Below, one piece after another: positions 35,197 through 46,217 of a stretch of 64,000 bases of DNA. The stretch's first letter is position 1. The number at the start of each line of letters is the position of its first letter. Both the position numbers and the translations under genes were made by a program. Under the pieces are notes generated by a model. That model searched no databases, was not told where the DNA came from, and saw only the letters and a program-made list of their open reading frames with translations. Origin of the DNA: Riptortus pedestris (Eukaryota > Arthropoda > Insecta > Hemiptera > Alydidae); NCBI GenBank assembly GCA_019009955.1, contig CM032228.1, positions 802,501-866,500 on the forward strand. Direction: 5' to 3'.

Positions 35197-36716
35197 ACCT
35201 GTACCGTGAACAGCAAATGCCCCGTAACGTGAACAGCAAATGCCCTGTAACGTGAACAGCAAATGCCCTATAACATGAACAGCAAATGCCCTGTAACGTG
35301 AACAGCAAATGCCCTATAACATGAACAGCAAATGCCCTGTAACGTGAACAGCAAGTACCCTATAACGTGAACAGCAAATGCCCTGTAACGTGAACAGCAA
35401 ATACCCTATAACATGAGCAGCAAATACCCTATAACATGAACAGCAAATACCCTATAACATGAGCAGCAAATACCCTATAACATGAACAGCAAATACCCTA
35501 TAACATGAGCAGCAAATACCCTATAACATGAGCAGCAAATACCCTATAACATGAACAGCAAATGCCCTGTAACGTGAACAGCAAATGCCCTGTAACGTGA
35601 ACAGCAAATACCCTATAACGTGAACAGCAAATGCCCTGTAACGTGAACAGCAAATGCCCTGTAACGTGAACAGCAAATGCCCTGTAACGTGAACAGCAAA
35701 TGCCCTGTAACGTGAACAGCAAATGCCCTGTAACGTGAACAGCAAATGCCCTGTAACGTGAACAGCAAATGCCCTGTAACGTGAACAGCAAATGCCCTGT
35801 AACGTGAACAGCAAATGCCCTGTAACGTGAACAGCAAATACCCTATAACATGAACAGCAAATGCCCTGTAACGTGAACAGCAAATGCCCTGTAACGTGAA
35901 CAGCAAATGCCCTGTAACGTGAACAGCAAATGCCCTGTAACGTGAACAGCAAATGCCCTGTAACGTGAACAGCAAATGCCCTGTAACGTGAACAGCAAAT
36001 ACCCTATAACGTGAACAGCAAATGCCCTGTAACGTGAACAGCAAATGCCCTGTAACGTGAACAGCAAATGCCCTGTAACGTGAACAGCAAATGCCCTGTA
36101 ACGTGAACAGCAAATGCCCCGTAACGTGAACAGCAAATGCCCTGTAACGTGAACAGCAAATGCCCTGTAACGTGAACAGCAAATGCCCTGTAACGTGAAC
36201 AGCAAATGCCCTGTAACGTGAACAGCAAATGCCCAGTAACGGGACCAGCACATGCCCCTTTAACTTGAACAGCAAATGCCCTTTAACGTGAACAGCAAAT
36301 GCCCTGTAACGTGAACAGCAAATGCCCTGTAACGTGAACAGCAAATGCCCTGTAACGTGAACAGCAAATGCCCTGTAACGTGAACAGCAAATGCCCTGTA
36401 ACGTGAACAGCAAATGCCCTGTAACGTGAACAGCAAATGCCCTGTAACGTGAACAGCAAATGCCCTGTAACGTGAACAGCAAATGCCCTGTAACGTGAAC
36501 AGCAAATGCCCTGTAACGTGAACAGCAAATGCCCTGTAACGTGAACAGCAAATGCCCTGTAACGTGAACAGCAAATGCCCTGTAACGTGAACAGCAAATG
36601 CCCTGTAACGTGAACAGCAAATACCCTATAACGTGAACAGTAAATGCCCTGTAACGTGAACAGCAAATGCCCTGTAACGTGAACAGTAAATGCCCTGTAA
36701 CGTGAACAGCAAGTGA
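35197..36716. repeat. 23-bp tandem array (second, unrelated unit), about 66 copies, intronic
   Basis: Unit core CCCTGTAACGTGAACAGCAA plus ATG, period 23. A variant CCCTATAACATGAACAGCAA clusters at 35400-35560. Some units read GAGCAG, and one degenerate spot lies at 36232-36290. It shares only its length with the array at 11.9-16.0 kb. All three minus-strand frames are open across it; I regard these as repeat artefacts. Confidence 0.97.
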
Positions 36717-37121
36717 GCAGCCATTAATTTGCTTTACGCAAGATATAAGCATGTAGGTATGTTTTGAATTGGTCTTATCCTTAATCGAATTGTCTGGTTT
36801 CCATTCCAAATATAAACATTGATTATTATTTAGTACTTACATGTCAGTTAATAGCCTGTCAGCTAAATGAAAGAAAATTCAATCGTTAAATACTTTCTGT
36901 TGACCCCCCCCCCAACCCTTTTTTTTAAGGTTACTAAAATTAAAGTGAATGAGATAAGATTATTCTAGTTCATTATAAATTGCAGCACAAGATGTAGTAA
37001 ATGTGTTTCAATAAAATTTATATATTATATTCAGATATATTTCAGAAATTATTTTTCTTTCCGGTCATGAATATTTCTATCCTTTAGCTCCAAGTAGTAG
37101 GCTTGCCTGCTTTTTGGAAGA
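36717..37121. other. intron, no feature
   Basis: AT-rich with a C-run then T-run at 36906-36928. Nothing recognised. Confidence 0.4.
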
Positions 37122-37237
37122 TTTTCCCTAAGGGAAATCAGCTATTGAGGTTGTACTCATGACGCGTTTTTCGAAATCTTTCTTCAAATATCCATCGATC
37201 CTACCTAGGAGATGACGAAAATGAGTTCCGTTCAAAA

Positions 37238-37285
<48 letters not shown>

Positions 37286-37738
37286 GTATATTTGTCTGTT
37301 ACCGCTATAGCGGTCGCAATTATTGTTTAATCGTTACCAAACTTGATATTTAGTCGTTTTATGTAAAAAGGCAGATCAAGTTCGTTAATGGCTGAAATCG
37401 GACCAGAGGGAGGGGGGGGGTTAGATGGGAGGATTTTCGAAAAATCGAAATATCTCCGTTACTACCGTCGGGTCAAAAAATTGTATAGAATCCATCTTAT
37501 TGCAAATTAAATTTACTATAAATATTGTTGTATACATTAATTCTCTATCTTGAATATTAACCGAGATATTTGTATTTGTATTAAATGTGGGGGGGGGGTA
37601 ACGGACGAAAGCGAGTTTCCCGCCAAAACCTAGTTCGACCGTTTTCGTAACTGTTTGGCTCTCGTGAAATTTGTCTATTGTAATACTTCACGTGGGAAAT
37701 CTGCTTAGTTTACGCAGCCCCTGCGTGACGGACTTTTT
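37122..37738 (+). mobile_element. complete HINE-like element (reference copy)
   Basis: Best complete copy, about 617 bp. Left end TTTTCCCTAAGGGAAATCAG, GAGGTTGTACTCATGACGCG, GAGATGACGAAAATGAGTTC, internal TA tract (37241-37282), right segment (TTTGTCTGTTACCGCTATAG, AAGATCAAGTTCGTTAATGG, G-run, AATATTAACCGAGATATTTG), then GGGAAATCTGCTTAG and the perfect 6-bp hairpin ACGCAG-CCC-CTGCGT (37712-37726), ending GACGGACTTTTT. Subterminal GGGAAATC(A/T)GCT motifs near both ends, an internal microsatellite and a terminal hairpin followed by Ts are the architecture of Helentron-associated elements (DINE-1/HINE). This classification is inference. Confidence 0.75.
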
Positions 37739-37985
37739 AAAATTCAGACGCTTTCCGTCGAGGAAGTTATTCCAATGTAAATTTGCTGAAAGATTTCTCG
37801 AATGGTGGTGTTAAGTGTAAAATGATGTAGATTTATCTATTGTAAAATTTCAAGTGGGAAATATGCGCAATGTTTGGGCAGCTCTTTCATGACGGACTTT
37901 CTTTTATAATTATATGTGTGTTACTTTGTAAATAGAACTATTTGGTCTTTAACCGTAGTAGTAATGAATATATTTCTGTTTACAG
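37739..37985. other. intron remainder with a decayed second family end
   Basis: TTTCAAGTGGGAAATATGCG and TCATGACGGACTTTCTTTTA (37847-37905) look like a decayed second copy of the HINE-like terminus directly downstream of the complete element. Acceptor TGTTTACAG ends the intron. Confidence 0.5.
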
Positions 37986-38065
37986 CTTGGGCCAGCCAGA
38001 CCAGCGCACAGGAGCTAGTTCGTGTCCTCAATGATCTCTTCGCCAAGTTTGATAAGTTAGCCATG
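37986..38065 (+). CDS. membrane adenylate cyclase, exon 4 in window (C1a)
   Basis: Short 80-bp exon; acceptor TTTACAG, donor GTATTT (38066). The first two bases complete Ala after GFT, then 26 codons read WASQTSAQELVRVLNDLFAK followed by FDKLAM. This is the helix after the first metal-binding loop (SAQELVRVLNDLFAKFD is near-invariant in the family). No stop; ends in phase 0. Confidence 0.93.
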
Positions 38066-38555
38066 GTATTTCTTTCGTCAATATTATAGTATAATATTAT
38101 TTATCAATTTTAAAGTAATAATGCATTTTATTTAAATCAAATCAAATTAGTTATTATCGTCCACTTTTTGCAACTGAGGCTAATTGGGACGGGTTATCTA
38201 ATTGGGTTACCACACTTTTCTAGCCAGACTGGGACTAAATATTTTATTTTATGAATTCCGTCACTAAATAAATTCATATTGGCCAGGCGGGAATGGAACG
38301 CGCCACTCTAGGTCTACCATGTGAGATTGAAGTGATAGCATCAACTGACATGGCTAACCTAAAAGCAGATAATGTTTATTTCATATTTAATGTCCTCATT
38401 TATAATTTAGTCTACTTCGAATCAATAGGCTATGGACACTTTTCTGCATTTTTTACCTTTTCTCTGCGTTTTTCACATTTCACAAGATGTTAACTGTTAT
38501 TATAGATAAATTATGGATAAAATAAAATGTTAATGTATGTATGTGGGTGTTGCAG
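38066..38555. other. intron with possible tRNA-derived SINE scrap
   Basis: Shortest intron (490 bp). On the minus strand around 38280-38310 the sequence GAGTGGCGCGTTCCATTCCC resembles the B box of a tRNA-derived SINE, followed by GCCTGGCCAATATGAA. No A box is convincing, so this is only a suggestion. Confidence 0.3.
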
Positions 38556-38705
38556 GAGAACCATTGCCTCCGTATCAAACTGCTTGGTGATTGCTACTAT
38601 TGTGTTTCTGGCCTGCCTGAAGAGCGAGCTGACCACGCCGCCTGCTGTGTAGAAATGGGACTACACATGATCACTGCTATACAAGATGTTCGCTATAAAC
38701 TCAGT
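38556..38705 (+). CDS. membrane adenylate cyclase, exon 5 in window (second metal-binding Asp)
   Basis: Acceptor GGTGTTGCAG, donor GTAAGC (38706); 50 codons in phase 0. It reads [20 protein letters not shown], then [20 protein letters not shown] and [10 protein letters not shown]. The Asp in LLGDCYY (codon 38589-38591) is the second catalytic metal ligand, intact. The [11 protein letters not shown] motif is diagnostic of membrane adenylate cyclase C1a domains; guanylate cyclases differ here. Confidence 0.96.
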
Positions 38706-39254
38706 GTAAGCAACATTTTCATTTATACTTAATTATATTACATTATTTCCTCCTTGTTAAGGATTCCTTAGCAGGAATCCTTGGATTAAATGCAAAGCAA
38801 TTCATGTTATATCTATCACCACTTGGAAGTGGTATATCTAAAAAAGTGATAGATGAGTCGACCGTTTGGAATAATATGGTAAAATATTTCATTTTATATA
38901 TATTTTTTTTATAAAAATTGGCCAAAAGTGAACAACACTGAATTGAGGACTACACACAGACACATTACGGACAATTTACTCTCCAGCAATACAACACGAA
39001 GCGTCTCAACTGTAAACAAACATTTCTGCCAACTGATCACCGGAAACAAAAACAATAACTGAAACATATCGAAATATAACATCATAATTTTATTGAAAAC
39101 TGTGTTTAATATCTAGTACTGTAATTTATAATGAATCAGAATAATTTTTATCTCACTCAATCAAATTTTATTAGTCCAAGAATTTAAGACGGGGGGGGGG
39201 GTCACAAGAACATATTTGCATCTATCTCGTATAATCAAGGTCTCTGGAAAACAG
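38706..39254. other. intron, no feature
   Basis: AT-rich. A small imperfect inverted repeat (GATTCCTTAGCAGGAATCC) is at 38761-38780 and a G-run at 39191-39200. No gene. Confidence 0.4.
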
Positions 39255-39735
39255 CATTTGTTATTTAAGCTTTGAATAATGTGGTTTATTATATATCGGA
39301 GTATTGTTTATGTAACACGTGTAGAAGTGGGGCTTTACTGAAGGCTAAAAAATGCAAATATCTCGAATATCTTAATATTCAAGATAGAGAAGAAATGCAT
39401 ATAACAATATTTATTGCTCATTTAATTTTCAAAAATATTTATTCTATACACTTTTTCGATCCGACTTATAGTAACAGAGATATTTCTAATTTTCAGAAAA
39501 CGATTTCAGCCATTAACGAACTCGATCCTTCATTTTACATAAAACGACGAAATGTCAAGTTTGGTAACGATCAGAAAAACATTGTGACTGCTAGAGTGGC
39601 AACAGTCAAATATATATATATATATATATATTCAGTTTTGAACAGACCTGATTTTCGTCATCTTTACTAGATATTTAAAGAAAAATGACCTCAATAGCTG
39701 ATTTGCCATAAGGGGAATCTGCTAAAAGGGTCGTA
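39255..39735 (-). mobile_element. HINE-like element, reverse, near-complete
   Basis: Reverse copy: right segment 39255-39605 (CTTAATATTCAAGATAGAGA, GAGATATTTCTAATTTTCAG, GATCAGAAAAACATTGTGAC), TA tract (39611-39632), then left segment (TTCAGTTTTGAACAGACCTG, TTTTCGTCATCTTTACTAG, CCTCAATAGCTGATTTGCCA) ending GAATCTGCTAAAAGG. The 132-residue open frame at 39272-39670 is simply this repeat. The hairpin end is not recognisable. Confidence 0.65.
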
Positions 39736-39831
39736 AATAAATAAGTGAAAAGAAAATTTAGTAACTTACAACACATTTAGTAACAACAACTATTCATGGA
39801 AACAGGCATACATCATTCACATTTAAACTCG

Positions 39832-39874
<43 letters not shown>

Positions 39875-40592
39875 AAGAATTTGAAAATATCTATTTGAAT
39901 ATTGCCAAAATGCCCAATTGTTTTTAAATATGTCAGAATCGTGGCAATATGTGGGCTACCCTCAGTCAGTAGTTGGTTCAAGTCATGTGGAATGTTTGTC
40001 AGTTGGTAATCTGCATTCTGTTAGTAGGTGTTTTATAGTTAGTCCAGTGTTGCAATGAGTCCAAGTAGGCTGCAGTATAAGTACTTGATTCGTCGTGTAG
40101 TTTAACTATGAAAGTTTTGTTTTAGATAGTGGCCCGTCCCGAGTCTTAGATCCGTCTCTGAAAAGTGTTGGGTTTGGTCAAATTACGGCCTTGAAAGATG
40201 TCCGATGTAATTTCGAAGGAAGCGGGGTTGATTTTCGTTATTGTGTTAGCTTTAAATCAATTTGATTTGATAGTTCTTTACTCTCCATGGTGTAAGAGTA
40301 GACTTATAGTAAGTACATTAGTGTTTGATAAAAATTATGAATATCGTTATTTTGAAGATTTCAGATTAAAAGTGACGTGTCATGTTAATATGGAAGTATA
40401 TATAATTTCCGTGTTGCAGCCCCCCCCCCCCTTTACCCCAGGAGAGAAGATGTAGTGTAAATATGAGAGTATGGTTGACAGATACTGGTTACCATATCAC
40501 TAGTCACGCCATGCTCTAATTAGAACTATTAATTGCTTGCTTTTAAAATAATCTCTTTCAAATTATTTCAGTGCTATAATTCTTTGCAATAG
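39736..40592. other. intron with (CA)n, no gene
   Basis: (CA)n at 39833-39872 and a C-run at 40420-40431; otherwise AT-rich unique sequence. The acceptor TCTTTGCAATAG precedes exon 6. Confidence 0.45.
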
Positions 40593-40729
40593 GTAGATCT
40601 GAACATGCGAATAGGGATTCATTCTGGTTCTGTGCTGTGCGGCGTGCTTGGTTTGAGGAAGTGGCAGTTCGACGTCTGGTCGTACGACGTCACCCTGGCC
40701 AACCACATGGAATCAGGAGGGATACCAGG
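40593..40729 (+). CDS. membrane adenylate cyclase, exon 6 in window (C1a core)
   Basis: Acceptor TTGCAATAG, donor GTAAGC (40730); 45 codons plus two bases. It reads [20 protein letters not shown], then [20 protein letters not shown] and [20 protein letters not shown] and WQFDVWS are the most conserved strands of C1a. The last two bases (GG) pair with A from the next exon to give Gly before [29 protein letters not shown] resembles vertebrate type 8 closely, which is the main reason I lean to that subtype. Confidence 0.96.
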
Positions 40730-41275
40730 GTAAGCCACTCAATCATATTATACTCAACTAGGTCATCTTCTTTTCAAGTATTGGCCAAATAAAATAAACA
40801 TTTACAATTTCAATTAAATAAAACAAGAAAAAATAAAATTTCCTAAAACATAAATGCCAACATAGAAAAACATGGAGCCGTTTAGTGGGTCTCTTAAGCT
40901 CTGCCTTTCCATTCATGGATCATATAATTCTAGTTGAAAATCCAGTTAATCACGATTATTCGAATGGTTTTTACGTTACAATTTCTATTAAATGGATTGT
41001 CTTTTATAATATACACGTACCAGCCAGGTTTGTGGAAAAAAGGAGATATTACTTATTTTGGGGGGAAACAGGAGATCATATTACTGGCATTTTCTTTCAA
41101 TTTATAGATTACTAAACAATGCATAATATAAAAACATTACGACGAATTTAATATTTTTCAATAAATTTCCACCCAACTTGTAAGTATTTCCCTATTGCTT
41201 TGTTCGGCAGACAAATACATATAAAGAGCTTGCCAATGTTTGCCATCCAGAAATAAAATGTATTCATTGCGCCTT
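40730..41275. other. intron, no feature
   Basis: AT-rich unique intron sequence before the 105-bp array. Confidence 0.4.
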
Positions 41276-42224
41276 AATGTTGAATAGCTAATAAATCGCT
41301 TTCTCAATTCTTTCTTGTCAAGTACTGGACATACTCCTGTCAAATGCAATCTCTACTCCAACTCATTCATATTACATACTTATGTTGAATAGCTAATAAA
41401 TGGCTTTCTCAATTCTTTCTTGTCAAGTACTGGACATACTCCTGTCAAATGCAATCTCTACTCCAACTCATTCATATTACATACTTATGTTGAATAGCTA
41501 ATAAATCGCTATCTCAATTCTTTCTTGTCAAGTACTGGACATACTCCTGTCAAATGCAATCTCTACTCCAACTCATTCATATTACATACTTATGTTGAAT
41601 AGCTAATAAATGGCTTTCTCAATTCTTTCTTGTCAAGTACTGGACATACTCCTGTCAAATGCAATCTCTACTCCAACTCATTCATATTACATACTTATGT
41701 TGAATAGCTAATAAATGGCTTTCTCAATTCTTTCTTGTCAAGTACTGGACATACTCCTGTCAAATGCAATCTCTACTCCAACTCATTCATATTACATACT
41801 TATGTTGAATAGCTAATAAATGGCTTTCTCAATTCTTTCTTGTCAAGTACTGGACATACTCCTGTCAAATGCAATCTCTACTCCAACTCATTCATATTAC
41901 ATACTTATGTTGAATAGCTAATAAATGGCTTTCTCAATTCTTTCTTGTCAAGTACTGGACATACTCCTGTCAAATGCAATCTCTACTCCAACTCATTCAT
42001 ATTACATACTTATGTTGAATAGCTAATAAATGGCTTTCTCAATTCTTTCTTGTCAAGTACTGGACATACTCCTGTCAAATGCAATCTCTACTCCAACTCA
42101 TTCATATTACATACTTATGTTGAATAGCTAATAAATCGCTTTCTCAATTCTTTCTTGTCAAGTACTGGACATACTCCTGTCAAATGCAATCTCTACTCAA
42201 ACTCATTCATATTACATACTTATT
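41276..42224. repeat. 105-bp tandem array, about 9 copies, intronic
   Basis: Unit TTGAATAGCTAATAAATGGC, then TTTCTCAATTCTTTCTTGTC through ATTCATATTACATACTTATG; period 105 (41381, 41486, 41591). Variants are limited to AATCGCT/AATGGCT and single changes, and the outer units carry AATCGCT. Confidence 0.97.
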
Positions 42225-42382
42225 ATAGTCATAGTTATCAGTTCAACTTTAAGTAATTCAAATTTAGCATTTTTCCATAATTAGGATTATTATTATTGCA
42301 GTTGTCGTATAACTATCAAAATCACCAATTAATATTCTACAGAGCACGGTCCAACTCCTCAAAGAATATTTAGTTTTTACGA
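42225..42382. other. intron, no feature
   Basis: AT-rich unique intron. Confidence 0.4.
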
Positions 42383-42500
42383 GTCAGCTGATTTCCCTTA
42401 GGAGTGATCAGCTGTCTATGCTATGCCTGTGAAGGGATTTTCAAAAAATGTCCATCAAAGGTTTCTATAAATATTTGTCAGTTAGCGAACTAGCAGTCTG
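42383..42500 (+). mobile_element. HINE-like left segment, diverged
   Basis: GTCAGCTGATTTCCCTTAGG, then TCAAAAAATGTCCATC and ATAAATATTTGTCAGTTAGC follow the left-end order of the family with the TA tract lost. Confidence 0.4.
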
Positions 42501-42763
42501 TTCTGTCATTACCAAAATCCAATCTGTAGTCAGGATATATTTTCAGTTTTACTTACATACTCATTCAAATCCCGCTTTTCTCCCATTCCTCATTACCAGC
42601 CTGATGAAATTTCTCATATTATTTTTACTCTTGTAAGTATTATTTTCTGATATTAAATGATATTAAATTAAGATTATTCTAGTTACTTAGAATGCTTTGC
42701 CTCAACCTACATAGCTCTAACAAACCTCAATTTCTCTAATATTACATCTATTTTACATATAAT

Positions 42764-42813
<50 letters not shown>

Positions 42814-43298
42814 AAAAAAAAACAAATATTATTATTCTAAAAATTTGGAAATCGTAAATTTGAGAGATAACAAAATAATATATTGATGCTGTATTGTAAT
42901 ATAAGCTGGAATTTTGATGTGAATATTACTGCAATCAAGACCCGCTATGAAAGAAATGAAATACCATTAGCCTTTGTAAAAACGAATCATTTGTAAATTG
43001 TGAAAATATGACGTATTTAAATCACTTAGCCTATCAATGGCGGATGGTCAACCAAAAAGAAAAACATCAAATAACAATTAATATTTGTCTACTATTTTGG
43101 CGCACACATGATGGCTCATCAGGAGAAAATAGAACACTAAGGGTTGGGATTCTGGCAGGTGGAAGGGACTGCTAACGTAGGAAGATGAAACAAATGGCTA
43201 CGCTTCCCCTGGAACAATATAATAAATGTTAAATGGTGCCATTTTAATAAATGAAACTACAAGAAACTGGCGCATAGAACCTAACACTGGCTGATTAG
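42501..43298. other. intron with (TA)n, no gene
   Basis: (TA)n at 42768-42810; the rest is AT-rich with no recognisable feature. Confidence 0.45.
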
Positions 43299-43697
43299 CC
43301 AAAGAATGTCTGCCGGCTCAGATCAGTTCATTTATATCGCTACCCTCACCAAAGAATGTCTGCCGGCTCAGATCAGTTCATTTATATCGCTACCCTCACC
43401 AAAGAATGTCTGCCGGCTCAGATCAGTTCATTTATATCGCTACCTCACCAAAGAATGTCTGCCGGCTCAGATCAGTTCATTTATATCGCTACCTCACCAA
43501 AGAATGTCTGCCGGCTCAGATCAGTTCATTTATATCGCTACCTCACCAAAGAATGTCTGCCGGCTCAGATCAGTTCATTTATATCGCTACCTCACCAAAG
43601 AATGTCTGCCGGCTCAGATCAGTTCATTTATATCGCTACCTCACCAAAGAATGTCTGCCGGCTCAGATCAGTTCATTTATATCGCTACCTCACCAAA
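43299..43697. repeat. 49/50-bp tandem array, 8 copies
   Basis: Unit CAAAGAATGTCTGCCGGCTC, AGATCAGTTCATTTATATCG, then CTACC(C)TCAC. The first two units are 50 bp (TACCCTCACC); from the third on a C is lost and the period is 49. Open frames across it are repeat artefacts. Confidence 0.95.
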
Positions 43698-44102
43698 GTA
43701 AAATATATCCATTATCTATCCATATACACGTCGAGTACAAATAGAAAAAGAGAAATTTATAATTGAACAATCGTTACCTCAAAGTTAGGAATAAATTAAA
43801 ATATATACAATTGACAAGGTTGCTGCTTCCCCTAGTTAGAGCCATGACAATGTAGCTGTAATTGCAGTTAGCTCCTAGTATTATATTTCCTCTGATGAAC
43901 CTTCATGTCAACGCCAAACTAATAAAGAAATAAAAATTGTTTCAATAATCATTTGATGTTTCACCACGGTCGATTGTTTAAGTTGTTTATTATTATCAAA
44001 TATCTGCGTAATAGTAAATTTATAACTATCTTCAAATATTTTTTACTCTGAATCTCTATACTATAAAATATATTAATGAACTTTTGATGTTTGTTATTTC
44101 AG
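43698..44102. other. intron, upstream of exon 7
   Basis: AT-rich; acceptor TTTGTTATTTCAG at its end. Nothing else recognised. Confidence 0.4.
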
Positions 44103-44196
44103 ACGAGTTCATATATCGAAAGCAACATTGGCATGTTTAAACAATGCATACGAAGTGGAGCCTGGTTATGGCGAGACAAGGGATTCTTATTTAAAA
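44103..44196 (+). CDS. membrane adenylate cyclase, exon 7 in window (C1a)
   Basis: Acceptor TTATTTCAG, donor GTAAGC (44197). With GG from exon 6 it gives Gly, then 31 codons: [41 protein letters not shown] and YEVEPG are conserved family motifs near the end of C1a. Ends in phase 0. It is followed at once by a (TA)n tract (44212-44255) and a 14.3-kb intron. Confidence 0.95.
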
Positions 44197-44207
44197 GTAA
44201 GCATTTG

Positions 44208-44211
<4 letters not shown>

Positions 44212-44255
<44 letters not shown>
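44212..44255. repeat. (TA)n microsatellite
   Basis: TA tract 15 bp into the intron after exon 7. Confidence 0.95.
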
Positions 44256-44258
<3 letters not shown>

Positions 44259-44449
44259 TTTAATTTATAAATAGATTTTCCAGATATATTAGATAGTTTA
44301 ATTGAATTCAGTTTTGTCGCTGAATTACTGCGTTATATGGTATATGGGGTTAAAATATTTTTCAATCGCTTGAAAATTCTCTCGTTTATGCCTGTATGAT
44401 TTTTCTTTAATGATAAACTATTACTAAGATATCAAATAAGGTAGGTAAA

Positions 44450-45200
44450 GGCATAGGTTTGTTTGTTTGCTACCTTTTCACGCATAAACGTGAACGTCTA
44501 AAATTATAAATATTTCGTTCCGTATTGCTTTTTCGGCAAACATGCACAAGACAAAAGTTGTTTATTTTGTTATTTAGAGTAACTTCTTAATATACAATTT
44601 TGTCGTATACCTATGCATAAAAGAGTTATACACTAAAAACCATAGCGAGAGTCAACTTATTTTGCCCAAAAGACTACCGAGCTTAACCAAAGGCGGTATA
44701 TGAATTAGCATTAACTCCTCCATGATAATAGGCTTCACCAGCATATCTAGGGACGGGCAGGAGTGGGGGTTGTTAGTAAAGCCTGCAATTAAAAATAGCC
44801 ATATTTCGTTTCGGCTTTTCGGCAAATGTGCACATGGCAAAAGTTGTTTATTTTGTTATATTCACTTTTGTCGTATGACAAAGTATAAACGAGATATTCA
44901 CTAAAAACTAAAGCGGAAGCCAACAATTTTATTGGGTACTAACGATTAAATGGAACTTAACTAAACTCCCCTAAGTGGGTTAGTATTCTCAAAGATACAT
45001 TCTTTATTTATATGGTATATTAGCATTCTTAGGAACGAACGGGCGGGAGTGGGGTCAAAGGAAGCGTGAAATGACAAATAGCGATATTTGGCTTCAATGT
45101 ATAAACCGATCATTATGGCAAATTCTTTCAAATGACGATAATTTTTTTAGAAGTATGCGATAGTTCTCGGGTTAGTGTGAAGTTTATAATTCTCCGACCT
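44450..45200 (+). mobile_element. Helitron-like family 2, several partial forward copies
   Basis: TACCTTTTCACGCATAAACG at 44471, then repeats of CATATTTCGTTT, TTTTCGGCAAACATGCACAA and ACAAAAGTTGTTTATTTTGT (44500-44580 and 44790-44860), and GACGGGCAGGAGTGGGGGTT or GAACGGGCGGGAGTGGGGTC blocks at 44751 and 45037. These are partial, partly duplicated copies of the element at 33154-33814. Confidence 0.5.
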
Positions 45201-45544
45201 CCAAACGTAATTTAAATTAAGTTGTAGTTATATAATATTTGTCAGAGTTATTTGTTTTCTCCAGAAAACTGAATTATTAAAACATTCCCATAGTTTAGTA
45301 TTTAGAATGACTGATATTACAATAGTTTAAACCAGGTAATGTTGAATTTGTACAAGATGCGGGACATTATATCACCCGCCCACCCCCTCGCCACAACCTC
45401 AAATCATATTGAGTTTACACGCATATTGTCTTTTGCTATAATGACATTACCAAGTATCGTTTCATAGTTATGGATAGTACATAGTCCTTTCAATATTGTC
45501 AACATATCGACAGAATAAGATAATATTGTTACATTCTATTACAA
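45201..45544. other. intron, no gene
   Basis: AT-rich with a C-rich patch at 45376-45395. No feature recognised. Confidence 0.35.
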
Positions 45545-46140
45545 AACCAGTAATAAACGTTGTTTATTAGAGTTCTTTTGGATTGCAAAATTAAACACAC
45601 ACAAGTTTCATAGTTTTTACCGCTGCACAATTTATTTAACAATCCACTGATAGTGTCACTGTTCTTCAGATTACACAGCCTTTAATTGGCGAAGTTACCG
45701 GCACTGCACTGTCTTAAACACGGCACTATACTGTTCTTTACAGAGTCGCGGCACAGCACTGTTCTTTACTTGGCGATGTTACCGGCACTGCACTGTCTTA
45801 AACACGGCACTATACTGTTCTTTACAGAGTCGCGGCACAGCACTGTTCTTTACTTGGCGATGTTACCGGCACTGCACTGTCTTAAACACGGCACTATACT
45901 GTTCTTTACAGAGTCGCGGCACAGCACTGTTCTTTACTTGGCGATGTTACCGGCACTGCACTGTCTTAAACACGGCACTATACTGTTCTTTCCAGAGTCG
46001 CGGCACAGCACTGTTCTTTACTTGGCGATGTTACCGGCACTGCACTGTCTTAAACACGGCACTATACTGTTCTTTACAGAGTCGCGGCACAACACTGTTC
46101 TTCACATAAAACTTGACCAGTACATTTAAATGTACTAAAT
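45545..46140 (-). mobile_element. copia-type LTR segment containing the 84-bp array
   Basis: The reverse complement of 45545-45640 matches 28660-28745 (TTTTGCAATCC, GTTAAATAAATTG, CTCTAATAAACAACG), the downstream part of a copia-type LTR. The 84-bp array (45685-46103) is directly attached and is itself LTR-derived: GCCGTGTTTAAG..ACAGT and AAGTAAAGAACAGTGCTGTG resemble 28490-28580 in the unexpanded LTR. It may be the 3' LTR of the minus-strand copia remnant above it. Confidence 0.5.
45685..46103. repeat. 84-bp tandem array, about 5 copies
   Basis: Unit TTGGCGATGTTACCGGCACT, GCACTGTCTTAAACACGGCA, CTATACTGTTCTTTACAGAG, TCGCGGCACAGCACTGTTCT; period 84 = 28 codons, so a 147-residue frame stays open through all copies (repeating MLPALHCLKHGTILFFTESR). 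Only single-base differences separate the copies. I treat the frame as a by-product of the period. Confidence 0.95.
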
Positions 46141-46217
46141 TAAATTATGATTTCACTTCCGGGAGGGGAAATATTATTTGACTAAATTATATTGATAAAA
46201 AAAAATTTCTTTAATAA

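Noticed and set aside
35498..36809. Minus-strand frames up to 398 residues (LLFTLQGICCSRYRAFAVHV repeats)
   Set aside because: Second 23-bp array artefact.
39272..39670. 132-residue open frame
   Set aside because: It lies entirely in a reversed HINE-like repeat and the same frame is broken in sister copies.
43306..43766. 131- and 136-residue frames
   Set aside because: 49/50-bp array artefact.
45686..46129. 147-residue frame as a real repeat protein
   Set aside because: Period 84 is a multiple of 3 by chance; the unit derives from LTR sequence and has no support as coding.
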